From: JAUIAI01 sp049680625
Lineage (GTDB): Bacteria > Pseudomonadota > Gammaproteobacteria > Burkholderiales > Burkholderiaceae_E
Length of the DNA stretch: 64,000 bases
Assembly: GCA_049680625.1 (NCBI GenBank)
Contig: JBAUID010000172.1
Location: 1-64,000 of the forward strand
Reading direction: 5' to 3'
Part shown: positions 26,408 to 36,262 of the stretch, one piece after another
Layout of the letters: every line of letters begins with the position of its first letter
Numbering within the stretch: position 1 is the stretch's first letter
The notes under the pieces: model-generated
What the model saw: only the letters and a program-made list of their open reading frames with translations
Told to the model about the DNA's origin: nothing
The model's database searches: none
Position numbers and translations under genes: made by a program

Positions 26408-27231
26408 GATGCATCCATGCGGGACTGATCTACAGAATCCAGCGCCTCGCGAACGTCCCCGATGAAATTTCGCACACGCTGACTGCCTTCGTCGACAGGA
26501 TCTTCTTCTAGTAACTGGATAATCCGGGTTCCGATAACAACGGCGTCGGCATGCTCAGCAATCTTTGCCGCAGTTTGCGCATCTCGAATACCAAAACCAA
26601 CACCAAGAGGCAATTCGATAAAACGCCGGATGCGCTGCAGATGTCGGGCGACATCATCAACATCAAGATGCCCTGCCCCGGTGACCCCTTTCAGAGAAAC
26701 GTAGTACACATAACCCGAGCCAACCTCGGCCACTGCTTTGATACGTTCATCTCCCGACGTGGGGGCAACCAGGAAAATCGGCGACATGCCCGCCTCGCGC
26801 ACCATCCGGGCAAAGTCAGCAGACTCTTCGGGCGGGCGATCAACAACCAGCAAACCATCAACCCCGCTGGCCCGCGCCGCTTCGATATACGCTTGCACCC
26901 CCATCGCTTCGATTGGATTGGCATAACCCATCAGTACCACTGGAGTTCGCCCGTCGTCCTGGCGAAACTCACGCACCATATCAAACAGAATCGATGTCGT
27001 GACACCATTGGCGAGAGCGCGGTCGTTTGCCTTTTGAATCACCGGGCCATCTGCCATCGGGTCGGAAAACGGCACACCGAGTTCGATGATGTCGGCGCCT
27101 GCATCTGACATGGCATGCATCAGCGTAACGGTTACATCCAGCTGTGGAAACCCCGCCGTTACATAAGGAATAAGCGCTGTTCGCCCCTGGCTATGCAAGT
27201 GCTTAAACGTTGCGCTAATACGATCGGTCAT
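26404..27231 (-). CDS. trpA: Tryptophan synthase alpha subunit
   Basis: This 275-residue TIM-barrel enzyme cleaves indole-3-glycerol phosphate to indole, which is channelled to TrpB. The catalytic Glu and Asp lie in IIELGVPFSDPMADGPVIQ (about residues 46-64). YVYYVSLKGVTGAG and LPLGVGFGIRD are the phosphate-binding loops. It is 38 bases downstream of trpB. The C-terminal tail after residue 260 is slightly extended. Confidence 0.97.
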   Translation of the reverse strand: MTDRISATFKHLHSQGRTALIPYVTAGFPQLDVTVTLMHAMSDAGADIIELGVPFSDPMADGPVIQKANDRALANGVTTSILFDMVREFRQDDGRTPVVLMGYANPIEAMGVQAYIEAARASGVDGLLVVDRPPEESADFARMVREAGMSPIFLVAPTSGDERIKAVAEVGSGYVYYVSLKGVTGAGHLDVDDVARHLQRIRRFIELPLGVGFGIRDAQTAAKIAEHADAVVIGTRIIQLLEEDPVDEGSQRVRNFIGDVREALDSVDQSRMDAS

Positions 27232-27269
27232 TGAGTTACCTTGGAGTTAACTTGGACTAGCCTTAACTG

Positions 27270-28469
27270 CTAGTACTGAACATTGTCATGCTGCGCTACG
27301 GTATGCATGTCTTTGTCACCCCGGCCCGACAGGTTAACCAGGATGCTCCTCTGGGGGGACAAGGTCGGTGCAAGTTGAACAGCATAAGCAATAGCATGGC
27401 TCGATTCGAGCGCCGGAATGATGCCCTCGATCCGGCAGCAGTCGTGAAACGACTTCAGCGCCAGCTCGTCATCAATGGTTTCGTACGTCGCTCGGCCATT
27501 GTCTTTCAGCCAGGCGTGTTCGGGGCCAACCCCCGGGTAGTCCAGACCAGCAGAGATCGAATGAGTTTCAATAATCTGACCGTCATCGCTTTGCAGCAAG
27601 TAGGTACGATTGCCATGTAGAACCCCAGGAACACCAGCAGTCAGGGAAGCGGCATGTTTCCCGCTGTCGAGTCCTTCCCCGCCGGCTTCGACGCCAACCA
27701 GGCGGACATCTTCATTGTCGATATACGGATGGAAAATGCCGATAGCATTAGAGCCGCCACCAACACAGGCCACGACGTAGTCGGGTTGTCCACCTGACAT
27801 TTTTGGCATTTGTTCAATACATTCTTTACCAATGACAGACTGAAAATCACGAACCATCATCGGGTAAGGATGTGGGCCGGCAACCGTACCAATAATGTAA
27901 AAAGTATCGTTAACATTGGTCACCCAGTCACGCATGGCTTCGTTGAGCGCATCTTTTAAGGTCTTTGAGCCGGACTCAACCGGCACAACGCGAGCACCCA
28001 ACAGATTCATCCGATAGACGTTCTGTGCCTGACGTTCAACGTCAACTGAACCCATGTAAACAACACACTCCATGCCATAGCGGGCAGCAATGGTTGCCGT
28101 GGCAACTCCGTGCTGACCAGCGCCGGTTTCTGCGATAACCCGCGGCTTACCCATCCGTTTTGCCAGCAAGGCCTGGCCAATCGTGTTGTTTATTTTGTGC
28201 GCACCGGTATGGTTCAGATCCTCACGCTTGAAATAAATTTGGGCGCCGCCCAGTTCAGATGACCACCGCTTGGCATGGTAGATCGGTGAGGGTCGGCCAA
28301 CGAAATGCTCAAGTTCGTCTTGGAACTCGGCAACAAATTCCGGATCAGCTTTGTACTTGTCGTAAGCAAGACGCAGATCTTCCAGCGCATGCATCAGTGT
28401 TTCGGCTACAAACAGCCCGCCATACTGGCCAAAGTGGCCTGCGGCATCCGGCAGATCGTAAGGTTTCAA
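27270..28469 (-). CDS. trpB: Tryptophan synthase beta subunit
   Basis: This 399-residue PLP enzyme condenses indole with serine to form tryptophan. The PLP lysine is in HTGAHKINNTIGQALL (about residue 90), the Glu of AETGAGQHGVA is catalytic, and VGGGSNAIGIFHPY is the phosphate loop. Length and N-terminus (YDLPDAAGHFGQYGG) are standard. It lies 15 bases after trpF, so trpF-trpB-trpA form one unit. Confidence 0.98.
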   Translation of the reverse strand: MKPYDLPDAAGHFGQYGGLFVAETLMHALEDLRLAYDKYKADPEFVAEFQDELEHFVGRPSPIYHAKRWSSELGGAQIYFKREDLNHTGAHKINNTIGQALLAKRMGKPRVIAETGAGQHGVATATIAARYGMECVVYMGSVDVERQAQNVYRMNLLGARVVPVESGSKTLKDALNEAMRDWVTNVNDTFYIIGTVAGPHPYPMMVRDFQSVIGKECIEQMPKMSGGQPDYVVACVGGGSNAIGIFHPYIDNEDVRLVGVEAGGEGLDSGKHAASLTAGVPGVLHGNRTYLLQSDDGQIIETHSISAGLDYPGVGPEHAWLKDNGRATYETIDDELALKSFHDCCRIEGIIPALESSHAIAYAVQLAPTLSPQRSILVNLSGRGDKDMHTVAQHDNVQY

Positions 28470-28484
28470 GCTAACTACCCCTAT

Positions 28485-29129
28485 TTAGAGACTGGCATCA
28501 GCAGCCATCACTGCCGATATAAATGATTCCATTTTTTCAGCGTCTTTTTTCCTGGGGTCACTCCCCTGGATTCCGGAAGACACATCAACTCCGTCAGGAT
28601 GCAAGCGGGTGATTGCGTCACCAACACTTTCACTGTCAAGCCCGCCGGATATGATCAGTGAGCGTCCGTGAGCGGCCGGAACCGCAGTCCAGTCAAAACG
28701 CTGTCCGCTGCCGCCGTATCCGTCGCTGAAGGCGTCCAGCACAAAAGACTCCGCCTGCGGATGGACAGACCACGAGTTTAACAAATCCGCTGTTTCGCGC
28801 ATTCGCACGGCTCGCCAGTAACGCTGGCCGGCCAGCACACTCTGCAGGCACTGGGCCGGGGCTTCATCACCGTGTAATTGCACCACATCCAGGCCAAGTT
28901 CATTGGAATATCCTTTAACCTGCTCCGGGGGTGAATTGACAAACAAGCCGACACACGCCACCCACGACGGCATCACCCGTCGTAGTTCGCGCGCGCTTTC
29001 AAGATCAAGCAGGCGCGGGCTTTTTTCATAAAACACCAGGCCCATCGCATCCGCGCCCAATGCAGCGGCGACCCGAATGTCCTGGGCACGGACAAAGCCA
29101 CAGAACTTTATTCGGGTTCGTCGTTTCAT
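28485..29129 (-). CDS. trpF: Phosphoribosylanthranilate isomerase
   Basis: This 214-residue TIM-barrel enzyme carries out the Amadori rearrangement of phosphoribosylanthranilate. The catalytic Cys is in RIKFCGF (residue 10), the catalytic Asp is in FVLDAFSDGYGGSGQRFDW, and GVDVSSGIQ is the phosphate loop. The start overlaps the truA stop by four bases. The truA-trpF-trpB-trpA order is typical of gammaproteobacteria that separate trpF from trpC. Confidence 0.96.
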   Translation of the reverse strand: MKRRTRIKFCGFVRAQDIRVAAALGADAMGLVFYEKSPRLLDLESARELRRVMPSWVACVGLFVNSPPEQVKGYSNELGLDVVQLHGDEAPAQCLQSVLAGQRYWRAVRMRETADLLNSWSVHPQAESFVLDAFSDGYGGSGQRFDWTAVPAAHGRSLIISGGLDSESVGDAITRLHPDGVDVSSGIQGSDPRKKDAEKMESFISAVMAADASL

Positions 29130-29932
29130 CCGACTGCCTGCCCTGATAACAGCCCGGGCTCAAACCCCGCGGGCCGGGTCACAATCGCATCATCTTTCGG
29201 ATAAACAACGCTATCAAAGTACAGGCCATCCGGAGCGAATGTGGGCGCCGCCAGCTTACGGTCACAAGCATTTAGCAACTCACGTGCCCAGGTCACAGGT
29301 CGTCGTCCATCGCCGATGTAGATCAAAGTACCCACGATATTGCGAATCATATGGTGAAGAAAAGCGTTTGCATTGAATGCCAGCCGCACCATCCTACCTG
29401 AACTGGAGACTTCAATTGAGTTAAGGGTTCGAACCGGCGAGTTTGCCTGGCACTGAGAGGATCGAAACGCAGAAAAGTCGTGCGTCCCTGCCAGCGTCTG
29501 CGCCGCATCTCGCATTCGTGTTACGTCCAGTTCGCGATGAACCCAACCGGTTCGCCCCTTTAGCAAAGGGTGATGAACGGGCGAGCTGACAACAAAATAG
29601 ACATAGCGTCGCTGCACCGCAGAGTACCGCGCATGGAAGTCGTCACGAACGACCTGCGCATGAAGGACGGCCACTTGCCCGGGCAGGTGACTATTGACTC
29701 CGCGCACCCACGCATTGTCCGGGCGGATTGCCGGTGAATCAAAATGCACAACCTGCCCATTGGCGTGAACCCCCGCGTCGGTCCGTCCGGCACAAATTGT
29801 TGCCACGGGATGCCCGGCTATTGCCGCCAGTGCCAGTTCGAGCTTGTCCTGGACGGTATTTCCCGAGGGTTGAGTCTGCCAGCCATCAAAGCGTGATCCA
29901 TCATAGGCAAGCGTTAACGCGTATCGAGTCAT
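29126..29932 (-). CDS. truA: tRNA pseudouridine synthase A
   Basis: This 268-residue enzyme converts U38-U40 of the tRNA anticodon arm to pseudouridine. Family motifs are YDGSRFDGWQTQP and GRTDAGVHANGQVVHF with the catalytic Asp near residue 52; ARYSAVQRRYVYFV and FNANAFLHHMIRNIVGTLIYIG also fit. It follows fimV on the same strand, separated by an intrinsic terminator, and is coupled to trpF. Confidence 0.97.
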   Translation of the reverse strand: MTRYALTLAYDGSRFDGWQTQPSGNTVQDKLELALAAIAGHPVATICAGRTDAGVHANGQVVHFDSPAIRPDNAWVRGVNSHLPGQVAVLHAQVVRDDFHARYSAVQRRYVYFVVSSPVHHPLLKGRTGWVHRELDVTRMRDAAQTLAGTHDFSAFRSSQCQANSPVRTLNSIEVSSSGRMVRLAFNANAFLHHMIRNIVGTLIYIGDGRRPVTWARELLNACDRKLAAPTFAPDGLYFDSVVYPKDDAIVTRPAGFEPGLLSGQAVG

Positions 29933-29965
29933 GTACCGGAGTCTGCACTGAATGGGATAACAAAC

Positions 29966-29991
29966 AAAAACGGGGAAGCAAAGCTTCCCCG
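29966..29991 (-). terminator. Intrinsic terminator after fimV
   Basis: On the minus strand CGGGGAAGC-TTT-GCTTCCCCG, a nine-base stem, is followed by five U. It sits between the fimV stop and the truA start and would end the fimV transcript. Confidence 0.88.
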
Positions 29992-30012
29992 TATAAAGAT
30001 CCCTGGCTGGAC

Positions 30013-32988
30013 CTAACTGATTTTCGAAAGCATCGCTCGCGCTTTCTGTTGTTGTGCATTGTCGCCACCCTTGATCACCTCATCAAGCAATTCACGGGCG
30101 CCTTCCTTGTCACCAATTTCTTCATAAGCTGACGCCAGGTCAAGCTTGGTCGCCATCTCCTGCCAGCGCGCCGGCTCACTGCCAGCTGGGGCTGCGTCGG
30201 CGCCCGAAGGCTCAAGATCAAGGCCAATCGCAGACAAGTCCACTTCACTATCAGTGGCCATGGCTGTTGCGCTGTCGAGCGACGGAATATCCATCTTCAG
30301 ATCAGCAATCGCGTCTTTTTCCGAAGCATCGGCACCGAACTCAAGAGACGGCATTTCAACACTGTTGCTGATCGCCTCCTTCAGTGCAGTGTCGTCCGAC
30401 TCAAACGCAAGACCAGCATCCATCCCCGTATCAGATATTGCGGCTATGGTGTCCGGCTGATTATCCATTTCAGTGGCAATATCAAGGTCGAAATCCAACG
30501 CACCAATGTCGTCGCTATCGGGTTCACCAAGCTTGGGCTCGCTGGATGTCTCAGAAGCCAATGTGTCTGGCATGTTGAGATCCAGGGCCTCGTTGCCATC
30601 AGCCTCCAGATCATCTTTTGCGTGAGCGGGATTTGATGACAGCGCATCAACCAGAGCTGACGTACCTGCGGTTGCCGCACCCGCTATTCCAGCTGCACCA
30701 GCGGCAACACGTCCTGTCGATGATCCGCCCTTACCTGCAGAATCTCTGGCCTGAGGCGGAGGAGCCATTGTTGTGGTTGGAAAATCTTCCGGGCCGACAC
30801 CGTCACCATCACCAGTGTACAAAGTATTGTCTGGATCAATCGCCAGACCCATGGTGATCACTTTTGGCCACTCTTCGTTCTGGCCGTTACTCATGTCGTA
30901 CATTTCACGTGCCAGCCTGGAGTATGCGCCGGCGTCTTTACGGCCTGCGTAGATTTCCAGCAATTTGAGTCGAATTGCCTGACGTTCGGGTTGGCGCTTG
31001 AGGGCTTCTTTGAGAATCTCTTCAGCCTGGGCTTCCCGACCGTAAGCGATATACACCTCAGCTTCGGCAATCGGATCAACTTCGGTTGAATGAACATCCA
31101 CCGTTGAAGCGCCCACCGAGGCTGCGTCAGCTTCGGTCTGGAACAAGCTATTACTGGTGTCCACATCGTGACCACCGGTTGTTCCGAACAACGAATTGGC
31201 TGCAAACGCGTCCTCACCACCAACCGTGTCTTCGAAATCTTCTGCGCTGTCCTTACTCTTGCGGCGACGCCAGAAGAACAAGCCACCAACAAGTGCGATC
31301 AGGCCGGCGATGCCAACCGCTACCAATGGGTTCGACATCAGTGAGTCCAGCCAGCTGCCAGCTACTGGTGCCGCAGGTTTAGCCGGCTCAACTTTGGCCA
31401 CCGGTGGGGTGGTTTGCTCCGGTGTTGGGCTGGCGACGGCATCACCGGCTTTGTCAGTTGCATTGGCTGCCGCCGTTGCCGCAGCAGCAGCCGCCGCCGC
31501 GGCAGGTGATGTTTCAGCAAGTGCCGGCGGCTCGCTGGCCACAGACGGGAGCGGCGTACTTTGAGTGCCGTCAGTGACCGCCTGAGTCGGCTCCGCAGAG
31601 GTTGTTGCAGGGGCTGCCGGAGCATCAGCAGGCTGCGCGGCACTGGCTTCAACCTTACTGGTCTCAAGGCTGGAAACCTGATCGGACAAGTCAGACAACT
31701 GCTTGTTTTTCAGTTCCAGCAAGCGCTGCAGATCTTTGACATTGCGCTCCAGCTCGGTGACCCGGCTCTGCGCTTCCTGCAGTGCTGAGTCGCGCGCAAT
31801 ACTGTTCTCAACAGCCGCCGTTGAGCCGCCAGCAACTTGCGACGACGCGGTATCTCGTGACAGCTTCAGCTGATCACCATCGTCGGTCGCAGGGCTGGTA
31901 TCGGTTGGCGCTGCGGATATGGTTCCACTGGCCTGAGACGAGCCGCTGGACTCAGCGGTAATTTTGGTTGTGGCCCGGGTAGCCTCAGCCAGACGGGCGC
32001 GATAATCACGCCAGGTTTTGTTACTGGCCTGCATTTCGGCACGGACATCAGCAGCCGACAGCGACGCCATCTGCGCCGAACTCGGAATATTCAGCCTTGT
32101 TCCGGCACGCAATTGATGAACGCTGCCAAAAAAGGCATCCGGATTGGCACGGTAAATAGCAACGATCGCCTGCTCAAGGGTTGCCGAACCCGGCTGTAGC
32201 CGACGCGCAATATCCCCGAGCGTATCGCCACGGACAACCGTAACGACTGACGGACCAGATGATTCAGCAGGCGCCGTACTGCGATTCGTGCGCGGCGCAG
32301 TGACACCCCCCGTATTGCCGGCACCGGCTCGCGGCGATGCCTCGGTTCTGGCCATTGGTTGCGCAGCGGGTGTTGCTGCGGTACCGGTAGCCGTTGCCGG
32401 CGGACGTGAAATTGCCGTTACCGGCGGTTGGTTGACCGGCTGTGGCTGTGCGGTTGCAACCGGCTGCTGCGGAACAGGGGCAGCAGTGACAATCGAGGCG
32501 CCGCCCGGAACCGACTCGTTCTGGCCAAGACGCAACTCTGGCGGATCGAGCAGGAAGGTGTATTCGCGGACAAACTTGCCTGATGCCCAGTTCAGTTCAA
32601 CGAGCAGATCGACAAATGGTTCGTTAATGGGGCGATTCGAGGAGATAGAAACCGCGGCGCGGCCATTGCTCGTGCGATTAACCCGGAATTGCAGAGAAGT
32701 CAGTGCGGGGTTGAACTCCAGGCCGGCCTGGCGAAATGCCTCCGGACTTGCCAGCTTGGCGCTAAGCGAGGAAGCTTCATCCTCACTTAGTGAGGTGACT
32801 TCAACCTCGGCTTTCAGGGGCTGCCCAAGCGCTGATTGAACGGTTAAACGACCCAGACCAGCGGCTTGCACCGATGGCACTGAGATAGCTGAAAACAACG
32901 CAGCAACCGACAGACTTAACAATGTCTGTGAATATGGCCGATGCAGTCGCGCCCCCGACAGTTTTGATGTCGTCACGGTCTTCCCCAA
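30013..32988 (-). CDS. fimV: FimV family polar hub / motility protein
   Basis: This 991-residue protein helps assemble polar complexes such as type IV pili and chemosensory arrays in Pseudomonas and Legionella relatives. A signal peptide ends near residue 43 (VPSVQA). A FimV N-domain follows (GRLTVQSALGQPLKAEVEV), then Pro/Ala-rich linkers and a LysM-type peptidoglycan domain (about 246-300, VVRGDTLGDIARRLQ). A coiled coil lies at about 400-450, one transmembrane helix at about 548-575, and a long acidic cytoplasmic part with TPR-like repeats comes next. The conserved FimV C-terminal domain starts near residue 940 (KLDLASAYEEIGD). The start is TTG, supported by GAGGAG eight bases upstream. 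Confidence 0.93.
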   Translation of the reverse strand: MGKTVTTSKLSGARLHRPYSQTLLSLSVAALFSAISVPSVQAAGLGRLTVQSALGQPLKAEVEVTSLSEDEASSLSAKLASPEAFRQAGLEFNPALTSLQFRVNRTSNGRAAVSISSNRPINEPFVDLLVELNWASGKFVREYTFLLDPPELRLGQNESVPGGASIVTAAPVPQQPVATAQPQPVNQPPVTAISRPPATATGTAATPAAQPMARTEASPRAGAGNTGGVTAPRTNRSTAPAESSGPSVVTVVRGDTLGDIARRLQPGSATLEQAIVAIYRANPDAFFGSVHQLRAGTRLNIPSSAQMASLSAADVRAEMQASNKTWRDYRARLAEATRATTKITAESSGSSQASGTISAAPTDTSPATDDGDQLKLSRDTASSQVAGGSTAAVENSIARDSALQEAQSRVTELERNVKDLQRLLELKNKQLSDLSDQVSSLETSKVEASAAQPADAPAAPATTSAEPTQAVTDGTQSTPLPSVASEPPALAETSPAAAAAAAAATAAANATDKAGDAVASPTPEQTTPPVAKVEPAKPAAPVAGSWLDSLMSNPLVAVGIAGLIALVGGLFFWRRRKSKDSAEDFEDTVGGEDAFAANSLFGTTGGHDVDTSNSLFQTEADAASVGASTVDVHSTEVDPIAEAEVYIAYGREAQAEEILKEALKRQPERQAIRLKLLEIYAGRKDAGAYSRLAREMYDMSNGQNEEWPKVITMGLAIDPDNTLYTGDGDGVGPEDFPTTTMAPPPQARDSAGKGGSSTGRVAAGAAGIAGAATAGTSALVDALSSNPAHAKDDLEADGNEALDLNMPDTLASETSSEPKLGEPDSDDIGALDFDLDIATEMDNQPDTIAAISDTGMDAGLAFESDDTALKEAISNSVEMPSLEFGADASEKDAIADLKMDIPSLDSATAMATDSEVDLSAIGLDLEPSGADAAPAGSEPARWQEMATKLDLASAYEEIGDKEGARELLDEVIKGGDNAQQQKARAMLSKIS

Positions 32989-33301
32989 AGCGAACTCTCC
33001 TCGTTAGTTTTGCAGCGTAGCATCAAGCACTTACTCGATCAAGCTGACCTACTACATCAGCTTGTCGGACGTTGTAATGACGTCAATACAATAACGGTCA
33101 CCCTCCTCAGAGCCCCGATATCGTTCGCAGGTAAATTGCTTGCCGCATCGACTGGTTAACCCGGTATGTTACTCCATGTGTTAACGATTATTAATCGCCA
33201 GCCGCGTTTCATTTTGTGAAGTCAAGCCTGTCGGTAGCCATTTCGCAACGTTTTGCCTGAATTTGAATCAACACGTGCCCCAAAAAGTCACTGGGCGCGG
33301 G
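32989..33301. other. fimV-asd intergenic region
   Basis: No gene is seen in these 313 bases. The part next to fimV holds its ribosome site (GAGGAG) and an 8-base stem-loop at 33040-33064. The rest presumably holds the fimV promoter and the end of the asd transcript, but no terminator is clear. Confidence 0.5.
33040..33064 (-). promoter_or_regulatory. Stem-loop in the fimV 5' leader
   Basis: CAAGCTGA and TCAGCTTG form a perfect 8-base stem around nine bases, 52-76 bases upstream of the fimV TTG. No U-tract follows, so it is not a terminator. It may be an operator or a leader structure. Confidence 0.35.
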
Positions 33302-34429
33302 TCAGGTGCTCGCCATTTCCCGTTCAACAATGATCGACAACATGCGGCGCAGCGGCTCGGCCGCCCCCCAGAGCAGCTGATCACCAACGGTAAACAAGCT
33401 GAAATATCCCGGGCCGAAGCTGAGCTTGCGCAGTCGCCCGACATGTATGTGCAGGGTTCCGGTGACCGCTGCGGGGCTCAGCTGCTCGATACTTGCTTGT
33501 TTATTGTTGGGCACCAGCCGAACCCAGTCATTGGCGCCGGCCACCAGGGATTCTACCTCTGCCAAGGATAAGTCGTTGCGCAGCTTCATCATGACGGCCT
33601 GGCTGTGACAGCGCATGGTGCCGATCCGAACACACAAGCTCTCTACCGGCACGGGTCGGGATAAATTGGCGCCGAGAATTTTGTTACATTCGGCCCCGCC
33701 CTTCCATTCTTCTTTGGCCAGGCCGTCACCGAGATCCTGGTCGATCCACGGAATCAGGCTGCCTGCCAGTGGCACGCCAGAGGTTTGATCAACCGGCAGA
33801 TCAGCCGAACGTATCTGCCTGGTCAGTGCTTCATCGATATCAAGAATTGCCGACCCTGGATCAGCCAGCAGACTGGCAACCGAGTCGTGAGAAAGACCCA
33901 TCTGCTCAATCAGCTGGCGCATTTGCTGCGCCCCCCCGCCAGAAGCCGCCTGATAAGTGGCCACGCTAATCCATTCAACCAGATCACGGGTTAACAAACC
34001 GCCCAGGGCCAGCATCATCAGGCTAACGGTACAGTTCCCACCAATAAAATCCCGGGTTCCGGCCGCTAGCGCAGAATCAATAACGTTCCGGTTCAGCGGG
34101 TCCAGCACAATGACTGCTTGGTCATTCATCCGCAGCGATGATGCAGCATCTACCCAGTATCCGGCCCAGCCGGACTGACGCAGCGGGCCGTGCACCGCAT
34201 TGGTGTAGTCGCCACCCTGACAACTGATAACAACATCCATAGCAGCCAGGGCTTTCAGGTCGCCGGCATCAGCAAGCAGCGCCAATCCAAGCGGCGCCGC
34301 ACCACCGGCGTCCGATGTTGAGAAAAACACCGGATCAATTGATTTGAAATCCCCTTCAGCCTGCATGCGTTGCATCAGCACCGAACCCACCATACCGCGC
34401 CACCCAACCAGGCCGACCTTGATTCCCAT
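33302..34429 (-). CDS. asd: Aspartate-semialdehyde dehydrogenase
   Basis: This 375-residue NADP-dependent enzyme reduces aspartyl phosphate to the semialdehyde for lysine, methionine, threonine and diaminopimelate. KVGLVGWRGMVGSVLMQRM is the dinucleotide-binding start, the active-site Cys is in GGNCTVSLMM (about residue 133), and ATYQAASGGGAQQMRQL is typical. The ATG at 34429 is chosen over one three codons upstream because GAGGG then sits at proper spacing. It is 45 bases after leuB, the leuB-asd order of pseudomonads. Confidence 0.96.
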   Translation of the reverse strand: MGIKVGLVGWRGMVGSVLMQRMQAEGDFKSIDPVFFSTSDAGGAAPLGLALLADAGDLKALAAMDVVISCQGGDYTNAVHGPLRQSGWAGYWVDAASSLRMNDQAVIVLDPLNRNVIDSALAAGTRDFIGGNCTVSLMMLALGGLLTRDLVEWISVATYQAASGGGAQQMRQLIEQMGLSHDSVASLLADPGSAILDIDEALTRQIRSADLPVDQTSGVPLAGSLIPWIDQDLGDGLAKEEWKGGAECNKILGANLSRPVPVESLCVRIGTMRCHSQAVMMKLRNDLSLAEVESLVAGANDWVRLVPNNKQASIEQLSPAAVTGTLHIHVGRLRKLSFGPGYFSLFTVGDQLLWGAAEPLRRMLSIIVEREMAST

Positions 34430-34474
34430 TTTGAACATCCCTCGTTTCGCTGATTCAGCGGCTAGATTCAGCGA

Positions 34475-35554
34475 CTAAGTTCCGGCTGCCATTGCTGCCA
34501 GTACTGCATCGCCCATGGCTTCGGTACCAACTACTGACTTGCCAGTTTCGGCAATATCGGCGGTTCGCAAACCATTGGCAAGCGCTGCGCGCACCCCCGC
34601 CTCAATACGGTCGGCGGTTCCCGGCTGATTGAGCGAATAGCGAAACATCATGGCCAGTGACAAGAAGCAGGCCAGGGGATTGGCAACACCTTTACCCGCA
34701 ATATCGGGGGCGGAACCATGAATCGGTTCGTACATGCCAAAACCGTCAGCATTCAGAGAGGCTGACGGCAGCATACCAATCGATCCGGTCAGCATCGACG
34801 CTTCGTCAGACAAAATGTCCCCGAACATATTGCCGGTAACAATGACATCAAATTGTTTTGGATCACGCACCAGCTGCATGGCTGCATTGTCGACGTACAT
34901 ATGGGTCAGCGCAACATCGGAGAAATCTTTTTGATGCTCTTCAATAACAACGTCACGCCACAGCTGGGTGGTTTCAAGAACATTGGCTTTGTCAACTGAA
35001 CACACGCGGTTGCTCCGCTTGCGGGCAGCCTCAAACGCCATCCGCGCAATGCGCCGGATTTCATCTTCGTTGTAGCGCATCGTGTCATGCCCTTCGCGCC
35101 GGCCTTCAGCATTTTTGCCGATACCCCTGGGCTGACCAAAATAAATATCACCTGTTAGCTCACGCAAAATCAGGATATCCAGGCCAGCAACAACTTCCGG
35201 CTTCAAACTAGATGCATGGGCCAGCTCGGGGTAAACGATAGCCGGACGTAAGTTTGCGAATAAATCGAAGTGCTTACGCAGCCGGAGCAAACCTTGTTCG
35301 GGGCGCATTGCGCGCTCGAGCTGATCGTATTGGGGTGCACCAATTGCACCAAACAAAATGGCATCGGCGGATTCACACAATTTGATTGTTGCATCGGGCA
35401 ACGGGTCGCCCGCACTGTCATAAGCCGCGCCGCCAACGAGCCCGCTTTCGGTATCAATAGCCATGCCCTGCTGGCGCAGCAGGTCAAGTACCCGGGTCGC
35501 CTGATGGCACACTTCAGGGCCAATGCCGTCACCAGGCAATATTGCGATTCTCAT
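34475..35554 (-). CDS. leuB: 3-isopropylmalate dehydrogenase
   Basis: This 359-residue NAD-dependent enzyme oxidatively decarboxylates 3-isopropylmalate in leucine synthesis. ILPGDGIGPEVCHQA, LRKHFDLFANLRP, and the metal/substrate motif VTGNMFGDILSDEASMLTGSIGMLPSASL are present, as is EPIHGSAPDIAGKGVANP. Length is as expected. It lies 43 bases downstream of leuD. Confidence 0.98.
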   Translation of the reverse strand: MRIAILPGDGIGPEVCHQATRVLDLLRQQGMAIDTESGLVGGAAYDSAGDPLPDATIKLCESADAILFGAIGAPQYDQLERAMRPEQGLLRLRKHFDLFANLRPAIVYPELAHASSLKPEVVAGLDILILRELTGDIYFGQPRGIGKNAEGRREGHDTMRYNEDEIRRIARMAFEAARKRSNRVCSVDKANVLETTQLWRDVVIEEHQKDFSDVALTHMYVDNAAMQLVRDPKQFDVIVTGNMFGDILSDEASMLTGSIGMLPSASLNADGFGMYEPIHGSAPDIAGKGVANPLACFLSLAMMFRYSLNQPGTADRIEAGVRAALANGLRTADIAETGKSVVGTEAMGDAVLAAMAAGT

Positions 35555-35597
35555 ATGTCAGCTACCTTGATTTGTCTGCTACCTAGTCGCCCCGGAA

Positions 35598-36251
35598 TTA
35601 CCGATTCAGGGTTTTGCCAAGCCATGGCTGCTCAGCCAGGCGGCGCGTTTCGTAAGTACGAATGATGTCGGCCTTTTGCAAAGTGGTGCCAATCTCGTCC
35701 AAACCGTTTAGCAAGTCGTTACGACGGGCATCATCAACTTCGAACGGGTGTGACAAGCTGCTATCAACAGTTGTCACCAATCGGTTTTCGAGGTCAATGA
35801 TCAATTCAAACCCAATGAAACTATTGCACTCCATGAACAGACGATCAACCGCCGCTTCACTTAGAGCAATGGGGAGCAAACCAGATTTAAAACAGTTGTT
35901 ATAAAAAATATCGGCAAACGACGGCGCGATAATGGCGCGAAAACCATATTCGTGCAGCGCCCATGGCGCATGCTCACGTGACGAGCCACACCCGAAATTG
36001 CGGCGCGCAATCAAAACACTGGCCCCCTGGTATCGCTCCTGGTTCAGAACAAAATCTTTGTTCAGCGGCCGCTTGCTGTTGTCCATACCGGGTTCGCCGG
36101 TATCGGTGTACCGCCAGGCGTCAAACAGGTTCGGCCCAAAACCCGTACGTTTAATCGACTTCAGAAACTGCTTCGGGATAATGGCATCAGTATCGACATT
36201 CGCCCTGTCCATCGGGGCAACCCGACCTCGGTGTACGGTAAACTTTTCCAT
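35598..36251 (-). CDS. leuD: 3-isopropylmalate dehydratase small subunit
   Basis: This is the 217-residue swivel subunit of isopropylmalate isomerase, partnering LeuC. ANVDTDAIIPKQFLKSIKRTGFG and IARRNFGCGSSREHAPWALHEYGFRAIIAPSFADIFYNN are the conserved segments. Length equals the long proteobacterial form. It lies 11 bases after leuC. Confidence 0.98.
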   Translation of the reverse strand: MEKFTVHRGRVAPMDRANVDTDAIIPKQFLKSIKRTGFGPNLFDAWRYTDTGEPGMDNSKRPLNKDFVLNQERYQGASVLIARRNFGCGSSREHAPWALHEYGFRAIIAPSFADIFYNNCFKSGLLPIALSEAAVDRLFMECNSFIGFELIIDLENRLVTTVDSSLSHPFEVDDARRNDLLNGLDEIGTTLQKADIIRTYETRRLAEQPWLGKTLNR

Positions 36252-36262
36252 GAAGGTGCCTC

